Program-made: the position numbers and the translations under genes
Part shown: positions 34,061 to 40,879 of the stretch, one piece after another
How positions within the stretch are numbered: position 1 is the first letter of the stretch
How the letters are laid out: the number at the start of each line of letters is the position of its first letter
NCBI GenBank assembly: GCA_937922185.1
Contig: CAKZUT010000192.1
Location: 1 to 40,879 of the forward strand
From: an uncultured Neomegalonema sp.
Lineage (GTDB): Bacteria > Pseudomonadota > Alphaproteobacteria > Rhodobacterales > Rhodobacteraceae
Direction of reading: 5' to 3'
DNA: 40,879 nucleotides
The notes under the pieces: model-generated
Told to the model about the DNA's origin: nothing
The model's input: only the letters and a program-made list of their open reading frames with translations
The model's database searches: none

Positions 34061-34467
34061 TTATCGGGATCGGGGCTGATCTCGCCGATATCCGCCGGAT
34101 TGCCGGAACGCTGGACCGTCATGGCGAGCGGTTCACGCATCGGGTGTTCACCGAGCGTGAGCGCGAACGCTCGGACAGGAAGCCTCACCGTGCCGCCAGC
34201 TATGCGAAGCGATGGGCGGCGAAGGAAGCCTGTTCCAAAGCTCTGGGCAGCGGGGTCCGCATGGGCGTGGCGTGGCGCGAAATGGGGGTCGTGAACCTGC
34301 CGAGCGGTCAGCCGACCCTGAATCTGGAGGGCGGTGCGCGACAGCGGCTCGACCGGTTGACACCGCCGGGCTGGACCGCGCATATCCATCTGACGATGAC
34401 CGATGACGATCCCTATGCACAGGCCTTCGTGGTGATTGAAGCCCTTCCGCCGGAAACTGCCGCTTGA
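34057..34467 (+). CDS. acpS: Holo-[acyl-carrier-protein] synthase
   Basis: 136 residues, normal for AcpS. It has [12 protein letters not shown] (Mg-binding Asp) at the start and [10 protein letters not shown], then the second motif [20 protein letters not shown] (about 49-68), including the catalytic-site Glu and Lys. It transfers 4'-phosphopantetheine from CoA to ACP. ATGA overlap with pdxJ. Confidence 0.96.
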   Translation: MIIGIGADLADIRRIAGTLDRHGERFTHRVFTERERERSDRKPHRAASYAKRWAAKEACSKALGSGVRMGVAWREMGVVNLPSGQPTLNLEGGARQRLDRLTPPGWTAHIHLTMTDDDPYAQAFVVIEALPPETAA

Positions 34468-34490
34468 TCGACGCCTCTACAGGGGCCATA

Positions 34491-34507
34491 TTTAGAACAG
34501 TTCTAAA
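34491..34507. promoter_or_regulatory. Irr box (iron control element) upstream of nfu
   Basis: TTTAGAACAGTTCTAAA is a perfect 17-bp palindrome (8-bp arms, one central base) 36 bases upstream of the Nfu ATG. It matches the TTTAGAA-N3-TTCTAAA form of the ICE motif bound by the iron/haem-responsive regulator Irr in Alphaproteobacteria. The next gene makes an Fe-S cluster carrier, a sensible Irr target. The rest of the 76-bp gap is unremarkable. Confidence 0.8.
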
Positions 34508-34543
34508 AACAGGAGCGATCCCGCTCGTATAGGAAGCCGCACG

Positions 34544-35107
34544 ATGTTCATTCAGACGGAAGCGACCCCGAACCCGGCGACCCTGAAATTTCTGCCGGGC
34601 CGGTCGGTCATGGCCAGTGGCACCGCCGATTTCACGAATGTTGAGGATGCCGCCCCCTCGCCTCTGGCACAGCGGATATTCGCTGTGGAGGGCGTCGAGG
34701 GCGTCTTTCTCGGCCCTGATTTCATCTCTGTCGCCAAGGGCGATGCGGTGGACTGGCCGCATATCAAACCCGCGATCCTCGGTGCGGTGATGGAGCATTT
34801 CACTTCCGGTCAGCCCGTTATGGCCGAGAGCGCGCAGACCGATAGCGGCCATGCCGATCATGACGGGCCGCATGGCGCGATCGTGACGCAGATCAAGGAT
34901 TTGCTCGACACCCGTGTCCGCCCCGCCGTCGCGCAGGATGGGGGCGATATCACCTTCCACGGATTTGAGGAGGGGATCGTGTATCTCTCGATGCGCGGGG
35001 CCTGCGCGGGCTGTCCGAGTTCGACGATGACCCTGAAAATGGGCATCGAGAACCTCCTGCGCCACTACATCCCCGACGTGCTGGAGGTCCGGCCCGTTCC
35101 GACCTGA
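34544..35107 (+). CDS. NifU-like Fe-S cluster carrier (Nfu family)
   Basis: 187 residues in two parts. The N-terminal Nfu_N domain begins MFIQTEATPNPATLKFLPG (about 1-90). The C-terminal NifU domain has the cluster-binding motif RGACAGCPSSTMTLKMGIE (about 152-170), with both Cys of CxxC. A short His/Asp linker (around 98-108) joins them. It carries and delivers [4Fe-4S] clusters to target enzymes. A palindromic Irr box lies directly upstream, and the stop overlaps the tsaB start. Confidence 0.94.
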   Translation: MFIQTEATPNPATLKFLPGRSVMASGTADFTNVEDAAPSPLAQRIFAVEGVEGVFLGPDFISVAKGDAVDWPHIKPAILGAVMEHFTSGQPVMAESAQTDSGHADHDGPHGAIVTQIKDLLDTRVRPAVAQDGGDITFHGFEEGIVYLSMRGACAGCPSSTMTLKMGIENLLRHYIPDVLEVRPVPT

Positions 35108-35709
35108 TGCCCGTTCTCGGGATCGATGTCTGTCTGGGCAATTGCTCCGTTGCCCTGTTGCGGGAGGGGGATGCTGTTCTCGCGACCCGCAGCGAGGCGA
35201 TGGCGCGGGGGCATGTGGAGCGTCTTGCCCCGATGGTGGCCGAGGTGCTTGACGAGGCGGGGGTCTCCGCCGGTTCTCTCGATCTGATCGGCGTCACCTG
35301 CGGTCCGGGCGGCTTTACCGGTGCGCGGCTCGGTGCGGCCTTCGCGCGGGGGCTGGCTCTGGCAGGCGGGTGCCGGGCGGTCGGCATAACGACATTGGAG
35401 GCGCTGGCCTTTGCCCATGGGCCGGAGCGGCTGGTCGTGGCGCTGGACGGTCGGCGGGGTGATCTTTTCATCCAGCTATTCGACGGACAGCAGGCAAGGG
35501 GAGGGGCGCTTGCCCTGCCAGTTGCCGAATTTCCTGATTTCCTGAAATGCCACGACAATCCGCGCGTTATCGGCCCCGATGATGTGCCGGGAATCGATCC
35601 TGCCGATGTGGCGAGGCTGGCCCTCTTGCGTGAAGGCGAGGGGCCGCCGCGTCCGCTTTACCTGCGTGCGCCGGATGCGAAAGCGGCACAGCGGCCTGTT
35701 CTGCGATGA
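35107..35709 (+). CDS. tsaB: tRNA threonylcarbamoyladenosine biosynthesis protein TsaB
   Basis: 200 residues with the ASKHA-fold marks of TsaB: VLGIDVCLGNCSVALLREG at the start and GHVERLAPMVAEVL (about 36-49). The hallmark GVTCGPGGFTGARLGAAFARGLAL lies at about 62-85. It is the non-catalytic partner of TsaD and TsaE in making t6A37 of ANN-decoding tRNAs. It lies between nfu and rimI, overlapping both by 1 and 4 bp; tsaB-rimI pairing is widespread. Confidence 0.95.
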   Translation: MPVLGIDVCLGNCSVALLREGDAVLATRSEAMARGHVERLAPMVAEVLDEAGVSAGSLDLIGVTCGPGGFTGARLGAAFARGLALAGGCRAVGITTLEALAFAHGPERLVVALDGRRGDLFIQLFDGQQARGGALALPVAEFPDFLKCHDNPRVIGPDDVPGIDPADVARLALLREGEGPPRPLYLRAPDAKAAQRPVLR

Positions 35710-36179
35710 TCCTGCGCTATTCCGCGCCCCTTCCCATGCCCCTGATTGATGCGCTGGCGGCCCTGCAGGCGCGCGCCTATGCACCCACCGGAATGCGCTC
35801 ATGGACCCCGGCGGAAATCGCCGCGATGCTCGCGATTCCCGCTACGCGACTATTGGTTGCACAGGATAACACGGGTCTTCCATCGGGCTTTCTACTGGCG
35901 AGTGTCTTGCCGTTCGAGATCGAAATACTCTGTATTGCAGTCGATCCGGGCTATCAACGACGCGGTATTGCCTCTTCCTTGCTGACATCACTGGAGCAGG
36001 GTGACGTTAGGGAAGATATCGAGCGCATTATACTGGAAGTTGCAGAAAATAACCGAAAAGCGATATTTCTTTATGAAAGATTAAAATTTTGCAAAATCGG
36101 CATACGCCGCAATTATTATGTTATCGGTGGAAAGAGGATCGATGCACAACTAATGGAAAAACGTTGCTGTCTGGCATAA
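35706..36179 (+). CDS. rimI: Ribosomal-protein-alanine N-acetyltransferase-like GNAT protein
   Basis: 157 residues with one GNAT domain. The acetyl-CoA pyrophosphate loop reads VDPGYQRRGIASSLL (about 79-93), and EVAENNRKAIFLYERLKFCKIG (about 116-137) is the following conserved strand-helix region. The position right after tsaB supports RimI, which acetylates the N-terminal Ala of ribosomal protein bS18. The 3' half is unusually AT-rich for this genome: 36001-36180 is 38 percent G+C by hand count. The last residues (MEKRCCLA) are atypical. The drift may reflect overlap with the regulatory region of the next gene. Confidence 0.85.
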   Translation: MILRYSAPLPMPLIDALAALQARAYAPTGMRSWTPAEIAAMLAIPATRLLVAQDNTGLPSGFLLASVLPFEIEILCIAVDPGYQRRGIASSLLTSLEQGDVREDIERIILEVAENNRKAIFLYERLKFCKIGIRRNYYVIGGKRIDAQLMEKRCCLA

Positions 36180-36335
36180 CCTCTACGATGACTTTGCCGT
36201 AATGTCGTGAGGCTGAAATTATTTTATGTTTTCTCTTGCAGTCATCTCCGATATGAATAAATAGACAAATACATTTCGCAGCATTTGCAATTGCGGAAAC
36301 AACCACGACCTTGCACACTTCTTATGGGGTACCCA
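36001..36335. promoter_or_regulatory. AT-rich region upstream of mucR
   Basis: 36001-36300 is about 38 percent G+C by hand count, far below the neighbouring genes. It covers the end of rimI and the 156-bp gap before mucR. It has many TA steps (TTATTTTATG, ATAAATAGAC). MucR/Ros proteins bind AT-rich sites containing T-A steps and usually repress their own genes, so this is a likely autoregulatory region. No precise promoter could be fixed. Confidence 0.5.
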
Positions 36336-36761
36336 ATGAGCGACACCGTGATCGAACGATCCGAAATCCTGCAACTGACATCGGACATCGTTTCGTCGCA
36401 TGTCTCGAACAATCCGGTCCCGCCTGCGGACCTGCCCGCCTTCATCGAATCTGTCTACAAGACACTTGGTGTTCTGGCCAATGATCCTGAAGAAGAGCCG
36501 GTCGAAGAGCTGAAACCCGCCGTGCCGATCAAGAAATCGATTACGCCGGATCACCTCATCTGCCTCGAAGACGGCAAGAAACTCAAGATGCTCAAGCGGC
36601 ATCTCAAGACCTCCTACAATATGACGCCCGAAGACTATCGCGCGCGCTGGGGTCTGCCGTCCGATTATCCGATGGTCGCGCCGAACTACGCCGCGAAGCG
36701 TCAGGAACTGGCGAAGAAGATCGGTCTGGGTCGCAACCGTAACAGTGCCGCAAAGACCTGA
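36336..36761 (+). CDS. mucR: MucR/Ros family transcriptional regulator
   Basis: 141 residues from the ATG at 36336, with GGGGT 7 bases before it. The N-terminal oligomerisation region (about 1-60) is followed by the DNA-binding domain (about 68-120) with LICLEDGKKLKMLKRHLKT and NMTPEDYRARWGLPSDYPMVAP. In Ros the zinc ligands are Cys-x2-Cys, then two His. Here the second Cys is Asp (CLED), as in several MucR proteins, and the fourth-ligand region reads KTSYN in place of RTHH, so the usual His is absent. The protein may fold without zinc. The family acts as H-NS-like silencers of AT-rich DNA. Confidence 0.92.
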   Translation: MSDTVIERSEILQLTSDIVSSHVSNNPVPPADLPAFIESVYKTLGVLANDPEEEPVEELKPAVPIKKSITPDHLICLEDGKKLKMLKRHLKTSYNMTPEDYRARWGLPSDYPMVAPNYAAKRQELAKKIGLGRNRNSAAKT

Positions 36762-36798
36762 TCGTCCCTTCCGGGGGCGCGGATCACGATGCCTGTCG

Positions 36799-36829
36799 GG
36801 CGCGTTCGCATTGCGGGCGCGCCTTTTTT
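36799..36829 (+). terminator. Rho-independent terminator between mucR and miaB
   Basis: GGCGCG (36799-36804) and CGCGCC (36818-36823) form a 6-bp GC stem, extendable by one G-T pair, followed directly by six T residues (36824-36829). It lies after mucR and 17 bases before the miaB start. Confidence 0.75.
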
Positions 36830-36845
36830 GTGCTTTGGGAAGCCG

Positions 36846-38207
36846 ATGAACGCGATCCCACCCAAAAAACTCTTCATCCGCACCTACGGATGCCAGATGA
36901 ATGTCTACGATTCCGAGCGCATGTCCGAGGCCCTGACAGGCGCGGGCTACGAGGCCGTGGACGCCCCTGAAGATGCCGATCTGGTGCTGCTGAACACCTG
37001 TCACATCCGCGAAAAAGCCGCCGAGAAGGTTTATTCGGAGCTGGGCCGCATCCGCAAGCTGGCGGATGAAAAGGCCGGGCGCGGCGGGACGATGCGGGTC
37101 GGCGTCACCGGCTGCGTCGCTCAGGCCGAGGGCGAGGAAATCGTGCGCCGTCAGCCTCTCGTCGATCTCGTTGTCGGGCCGCAGGCCTATCATCGTCTGC
37201 CCGCGATGCTGGAGGCGCTGGATGAGGGCAAAGGGGCGCAGGTCGTTACGGATTTTCCGAGCGAGGACAAGTTCGAGGCCCTGCCCAAACGATCCCGCCG
37301 CGCATCGCCGAGTGCTTTTCTGAGTGTTCAGGAGGGCTGCGACAAGTTCTGCGCCTTCTGCGTCGTCCCCTATACGCGCGGAGCGGAGTTCTCCCGTCCC
37401 GTGGCGCAGGTGTTGGCCGAAGCACAGCGGCTGGCCGATTCCGGTGTCCGCGAGGTCACGCTGCTGGGTCAGAACGTCAACGCCTATCACGGTGAGGGAG
37501 AGGGGGGCGTCTGCTCTCTGGCCGGTCTGATCCGTGCGGTCGCCGGTATCGAGGGCATCGACCGCATCCGCTATACCACCAGCCATCCGAATGATATGGG
37601 TGACGACCTGATCGCGGCCCATGCGGATGTGCCCGAGCTGATGCCCTATCTTCATCTGCCGGTGCAATCGGGGTCGGACCGTATCCTGAAGGCCATGAAC
37701 CGCAAGCACACCGCCGACAGCTATCTGCGCCTGATCGAGCGCATCCGCGCGGCCCGCCCTGATATCGCAATGTCGGGTGATTTCATCGTCGGCTTCCCCG
37801 GCGAGACGGATGCCGATTTCGGGGAGACGCTGGCGCTGGTCGATGCCGTCGGTTACGCCCATGCGTTCACCTTCAAGTACAGCCCCCGTCCGGGAACCCC
37901 GGCGGCCACTTCCGAACAGGTGCCCGAGCCGGTCAAGGAAGCGCGGTTGGCCACGCTGAACGATCGGCTGCGCGTGCATCAGACGCGATTTCAGGAGTCC
38001 TGTGTCGGGCGGATCATGCCGGTTCTCTTCGAGAAAAAAGGGCGCGAGCCGGGGCAACTCGTGGGCCGCAGCCCCTATCTGCAACCTGTCCATGCCTATG
38101 CCCCCGACAGCGCGCTGCAACGGGTCGTGCCCGTGCGGATTGATGCGGGATTTCCGAACAGCCTGTCGGGAACGCCCGTCGGCGCTATGTCATCGGAACA
38201 CGCCTGA
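36846..38207 (+). CDS. miaB: tRNA-2-methylthio-N6-dimethylallyladenosine synthase
   Basis: 453 residues from the ATG at 36846; an extension further upstream would cross the terminator. The N-terminal UPF0004 domain holds [24 protein letters not shown] and TGCVAQAEG, whose three Cys bind one [4Fe-4S] cluster. The radical-SAM motif CDKFCAFC (about 161-168) binds the second. A TRAM domain closes the protein (about 372-440). It adds the 2-methylthio group to i6A37 of tRNAs reading UNN codons. It leads the miaB-phoH-ybeY-corC-lnt run. Confidence 0.97.
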   Translation: MNAIPPKKLFIRTYGCQMNVYDSERMSEALTGAGYEAVDAPEDADLVLLNTCHIREKAAEKVYSELGRIRKLADEKAGRGGTMRVGVTGCVAQAEGEEIVRRQPLVDLVVGPQAYHRLPAMLEALDEGKGAQVVTDFPSEDKFEALPKRSRRASPSAFLSVQEGCDKFCAFCVVPYTRGAEFSRPVAQVLAEAQRLADSGVREVTLLGQNVNAYHGEGEGGVCSLAGLIRAVAGIEGIDRIRYTTSHPNDMGDDLIAAHADVPELMPYLHLPVQSGSDRILKAMNRKHTADSYLRLIERIRAARPDIAMSGDFIVGFPGETDADFGETLALVDAVGYAHAFTFKYSPRPGTPAATSEQVPEPVKEARLATLNDRLRVHQTRFQESCVGRIMPVLFEKKGREPGQLVGRSPYLQPVHAYAPDSALQRVVPVRIDAGFPNSLSGTPVGAMSSEHA

Positions 38208-38220
38208 CCCGGGAGCGACC

Positions 38221-39207
38221 TTGACCGCCAACACCATCGAATTTGAAGATAATCGCGCGCGTGCCGAAATCGTCGGCCCGCACAGTCGTAATCTCGCCGT
38301 GATCGAGCGGGCATTCGGCATAGAAATCCACCATCGCGGCAATATCCTGACCTTGCAGGGCGACGACTATGCCGTGCGCCGTGGCATGGAGACACTGACC
38401 GCCCTGCGCGAGCGCGAGGCCAAAGGACGCCCCATCGAGCAGGGCGATGTCGAGGGCGCGGTCCGCTTTGCAAGCGAGCCGGAGCGGGAGGCCGCCGTCC
38501 CGCCCGCATCACCGATCCCCGGCGGTCGGGAGATACAGACCCGCAAGCGCATTATCGAGCCGCGTTCGCCCCGGCAGGCCGCCTATATTGACGCGCTGAT
38601 GAACGATACTCTGACTTTCGGAATTGGCCCGGCGGGAACCGGTAAGTCCTATCTGGCCGTCGCTGCCGGGGTCGCCGCCTTTCTGGAAAAGCGCGTGGAT
38701 CGTATCGTCCTGTCGCGACCTGCGGTGGAGGCCGGGGAGCGGCTCGGTTTTCTTCCCGGCGATCTGAAAGAGAAGGTCGATCCCTATCTGCGCCCGCTCT
38801 ATGATGCGCTGCACGATACGCTGGGCGGTGAGCAGACCGCGAAATTTCTGGAAAGCGGCGTGTTCGAGGTGGCCCCGCTGGCTTTCATGCGCGGGCGTAC
38901 ACTGGCCAATTCCTTCGTCGTTCTGGATGAGGCGCAGAACTGCACCCGGATGCAGATGAAGATGTTTCTCACCCGCCTTGGCGAGAATTCCCGCATGGTG
39001 GTCACCGGCGATCCGACACAGGTGGATTTGCCGCGCGGCGAGACTTCCGGTTTGCAGGAAGCGGTCGATATCATCGAGGGTATCGCGGATACGTCCGTGA
39101 TCCGGTTCACCGATACGGATGTCGTGCGTCATCCGATGGTATCCCGCATCGTGAAAGCCTACGACAAGCTGGATGCCCGGCGCGGCGAGCGACATGATCG
39201 AGGCTGA
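38221..39207 (+). CDS. phoH: PhoH family protein (ATPase)
   Basis: 328 residues from a TTG at 38221, preceded by CCGGGAG and 13 bases after miaB. A longer reading inside miaB was rejected. The N-terminal part (about 1-90) resembles a small RNA-binding module. The PhoH ATPase core has Walker A FGIGPAGTGKSYLA (about 135-148), SRPAVEAGERLGFLPGD, Walker B VVLDEAQNC (about 234-242) and VTGDPTQVDLP. It is linked by conserved context to YbeY and RNA metabolism. It overlaps ybeY by 14 bp. Confidence 0.94.
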   Translation: MTANTIEFEDNRARAEIVGPHSRNLAVIERAFGIEIHHRGNILTLQGDDYAVRRGMETLTALREREAKGRPIEQGDVEGAVRFASEPEREAAVPPASPIPGGREIQTRKRIIEPRSPRQAAYIDALMNDTLTFGIGPAGTGKSYLAVAAGVAAFLEKRVDRIVLSRPAVEAGERLGFLPGDLKEKVDPYLRPLYDALHDTLGGEQTAKFLESGVFEVAPLAFMRGRTLANSFVVLDEAQNCTRMQMKMFLTRLGENSRMVVTGDPTQVDLPRGETSGLQEAVDIIEGIADTSVIRFTDTDVVRHPMVSRIVKAYDKLDARRGERHDRG

Positions 39208-39673
39208 CATTCGCGTGGAGGACGAGCGCTGGTCGCGGGGGCGCGATCTTGATGCGCTGGTCGCGGCGTCTCTTGAGGCGGTCATGGCCGAGACCACGGC
39301 AGCGCCGGAAAGCGCCGAACTCTCTGTCCTGTTCACCGATGATGCCGCCCAGCAAATCCTCAACCGCACCCATCGCGGCAAGGATTCTCCGACCAATGTG
39401 CTGTCCTTTCCGGTTGGCGCAACACCGCTGCCCCCCGGCCTGCCGCACCCGCTGGGGGATATGTCGCTGGCCTTCGAGACTGTGGAGTCCGAGGCGCAGG
39501 CGGGGGGAATTGCTTTCGACGCCCATCTGCACCACTTGATTATCCACGGTTTCTTGCATTTATTGGGATACGACCATGAAGCCGATGCCGGGGCATTGGC
39601 CATGGAGAGTACGGAAACGAGGGCGCTCGCACGGCTCGGCATCGCCGACCCGTACCGCCCGGAGCAGGTGTGA
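39194..39673 (+). CDS. ybeY: Endoribonuclease YbeY (rRNA maturation factor)
   Basis: 159 residues from the ATG at 39194. The zinc-binding signature HGFLHLLGYDHEAD (about 120-133) has all three His, and NRTHRGKDSPTNVLSFP (about 60-76) is the second conserved block. It acts in 16S rRNA 3'-end maturation and ribosome quality control. Stop and next start overlap (GTGTGA). Confidence 0.95.
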   Translation: MIEADIRVEDERWSRGRDLDALVAASLEAVMAETTAAPESAELSVLFTDDAAQQILNRTHRGKDSPTNVLSFPVGATPLPPGLPHPLGDMSLAFETVESEAQAGGIAFDAHLHHLIIHGFLHLLGYDHEADAGALAMESTETRALARLGIADPYRPEQV

Positions 39674-40659
39674 GGCTTGTGACAGAGAACCAATCGGGGG
39701 AACCGCCCCGCGCCGGAGACGGACCGGCGGAACAGGATGAAGGCGGCGGGGAAGAGCAGAGTAGAAGCTCTCCCGGAGGACGACCGCTGACGGAACGCCT
39801 CTTCGGCGGGTTCGGTCGCGGTGTCACGTCCATGCTTTCCGCGCGCGAGACACCGCCTCCCATGCCCGAGGAGGTCCAGCAACAGCATACTGATCGCCAG
39901 AAGCTGTTGCTCGCCAATGTCGAGCGCATGGGCGAGATGCGGGTTTCCGATGCCATGGTGCCGCGCGCCGATATCATCGGCATCGAAATGTCGGCAAGCT
40001 ATGAGGAGGTGGTCGCCGTCTTTCGCAGGGAGGGACATTCCCGCCTGCCGGTCTACAGCGATACGCTCGACGATGCGGAAGGCTTCATCCACGTCAAGGA
40101 TGTCTTCATGCTCACCGGAAAAGGCCATGAGCCGCCGACGCCGGAAAATTTCAATGTCCGCGAGTTCATGCGCCGCCTGCTGACGGTTCCGCCTTCGATG
40201 CGCTGCGGCATCCTGCTCCAGAAAATGCAGGCGGATCGCGTCCATATGGCTCTGGTGATTGACGAATATGGTGGCGTCGATGGTCTCGTCACCATCGAGG
40301 ATCTGCTGGAACTGATCGTCGGCGAGATCGAGGACGAGCATGATGCGACCGTCGAGGCTTTCTGGAAAAAGCAGGGCGACGGGGTCTATCAGGTCGATGC
40401 CCGCGCATGGCTGGACGAGTTTCAGGTTGAAGCGGGTGTCCAGTTGCTCGAACCGGGCAAGAACGACGATATCGATACGCTGGGTGGTCTGGTCTTCATG
40501 ATCTGCAACCGCATTCCGGCACGGGGCGAGGTGATCCGCCACCAGGACGGGCACGAATTCGAGATACTTGATGCGGACCCGCGCCGGATCAAACGGATGC
40601 GTATATCGCTCGTATTGCCCGCAAATGCCGGGGATGCCGCGCTTCAGGCGGCGCAGTAG
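39670..40659 (+). CDS. Hemolysin/CorC family transporter-associated protein with CBS pair
   Basis: 329 residues from a GTG at 39670 that overlaps the ybeY stop; a GTG three codons later is also possible. A charged, low-complexity N-terminus (about 1-70) precedes two CBS domains (about 90-225, starting VSDAMVPRADIIGIEMS). The C-terminal CorC_HlyC domain runs from about 240 (GVYQVDARAWLDEFQVEAGV). There is no membrane domain, unlike long CorC/YtfL forms. The position between ybeY and lnt is the standard one. Often called CorC, with a proposed role in Mg/Co efflux that is not well proven. Confidence 0.93.
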   Translation: MRLVTENQSGEPPRAGDGPAEQDEGGGEEQSRSSPGGRPLTERLFGGFGRGVTSMLSARETPPPMPEEVQQQHTDRQKLLLANVERMGEMRVSDAMVPRADIIGIEMSASYEEVVAVFRREGHSRLPVYSDTLDDAEGFIHVKDVFMLTGKGHEPPTPENFNVREFMRRLLTVPPSMRCGILLQKMQADRVHMALVIDEYGGVDGLVTIEDLLELIVGEIEDEHDATVEAFWKKQGDGVYQVDARAWLDEFQVEAGVQLLEPGKNDDIDTLGGLVFMICNRIPARGEVIRHQDGHEFEILDADPRRIKRMRISLVLPANAGDAALQAAQ

Positions 40660-40663
40660 GCGC

Positions 40664-40879
40664 GTGGCAACACGCCGCTTCCGCTGGATCGCCGCCCTTC
40701 TTGCGGGGCTGGTACTGGCGGCGGGCCAACCGCCTCTGACCCTGTGGTGGCTTGTGCTTCCCGGCATCGCGGCGCTCTATCTGCTCTGGTGCCGGGCGGA
40801 GACGGGACGCCGGGCATTCTGGACGGGGTGGATCGCGGGCACGGCGTATTTTGCCGGAACGCTGTTCTGGATCGTGGAG
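40664..40879 (+). CDS. lnt: Apolipoprotein N-acyltransferase, N-terminal part (cut by window end)
   Basis: The first 72 codons run to the window edge. The translation starts MATRRFRWIAALLAG and shows two or three membrane segments. WTGWIAGTAYFAGTLFWIVE at the end is the recognisable Lnt signature preceding the nitrilase-like domain. A GTG at 40664 was chosen; an in-frame ATG at 40634 inside the corC end is an alternative that would add ten basic residues. Lnt adds the third acyl chain to lipoproteins in the inner membrane. Its position after corC matches the usual order. Confidence 0.88.
   Translation, partial: MATRRFRWIAALLAGLVLAAGQPPLTLWWLVLPGIAALYLLWCRAETGRRAFWTGWIAGTAYFAGTLFWIVE

Noticed and set aside
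36219-38120. 633-codon minus-strand frame opposite mucR and miaB
   Set aside because: It is a shadow of miaB, crosses the terminator and mucR, and has no domain or ribosome binding site.
38509-40767. 752-codon minus-strand frame opposite phoH, ybeY and corC
   Set aside because: It lies opposite three genes in conserved order; the composition is that of a frame shadow.

Overview
The window is high-GC DNA from an alphaproteobacterium, most likely a member of the Rhodobacterales. The order petABC / rpoZ-rsh / pyrE-DUF2062-pdxJ-acpS / nfu-tsaB-rimI-mucR / miaB-phoH-ybeY-corC-lnt is typical of that group. The MucR/Ros-type regulator, an Irr-type iron box and a Zur-type zinc box also point there. 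This assignment rests on gene content and motifs only; no database search was possible.

The left part (about 1-26000) is accessory catabolism and transport. (1) From 786 to the left edge runs a membrane-protein gene on the minus strand. Its 3' part is a hexanucleotide repeat coding an Ala-alternating tail, and it is cut by the window edge. (2) 904-6827 (minus) holds M20 deacylase, M81 (MlrC-like), YtcJ-like amidohydrolase and a second M81, transcribed divergently from a complete peptide-type ABC importer (7026-12151, plus). Together they look like uptake and hydrolysis of an unidentified peptide- or amide-like substrate. (3) 12427-15590 (plus) is a zinc-related operon (His/Asp-rich DUF2796 protein, ABC ATPase, FtsX-like permease, DUF3299 protein) behind a palindromic Zur-type operator. 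(4) 15627-16784 is a stand-alone M20 amidohydrolase.

Region 16794-25757 is the most interesting part. It carries a six-gene minus-strand operon: two DUF1185 (AA_synth) paralogues, a UPF0280/ApbE-superfamily protein, a 6-hydroxynicotinate-reductase-like Fe-S protein, a fused [2Fe-2S]/molybdenum hydroxylase and an FAD subunit. Next to it lie a MarR regulator and a convincing enamidase homologue. The hydroxylase, reductase and enamidase match the first three steps of reductive nicotinate degradation known from Eubacterium barkeri. The DUF1185 pair and the UPF0280 protein are extra components without an assigned role. The two promoters that face the MarR gene share a 14-bp motif, TGTTAG-N2-TGCAAA, in the same orientation and at nearly the same distance from the start codon, which suggests one regulon.

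After a 437-bp gene-poor stretch and a tRNA-Gln(UUG), the right part (26436-40879) is core genome. It contains the cytochrome bc1 complex, RNA polymerase omega with the (p)ppGpp synthetase/hydrolase, pyrimidine and vitamin B6 synthesis, holo-ACP synthase, an Nfu Fe-S carrier behind a perfect Irr box, tRNA modification (TsaB, MiaB), RimI, MucR (with a degenerate zinc-finger ligand set and an AT-rich upstream region), PhoH, YbeY, CorC and the start of Lnt at the right edge.
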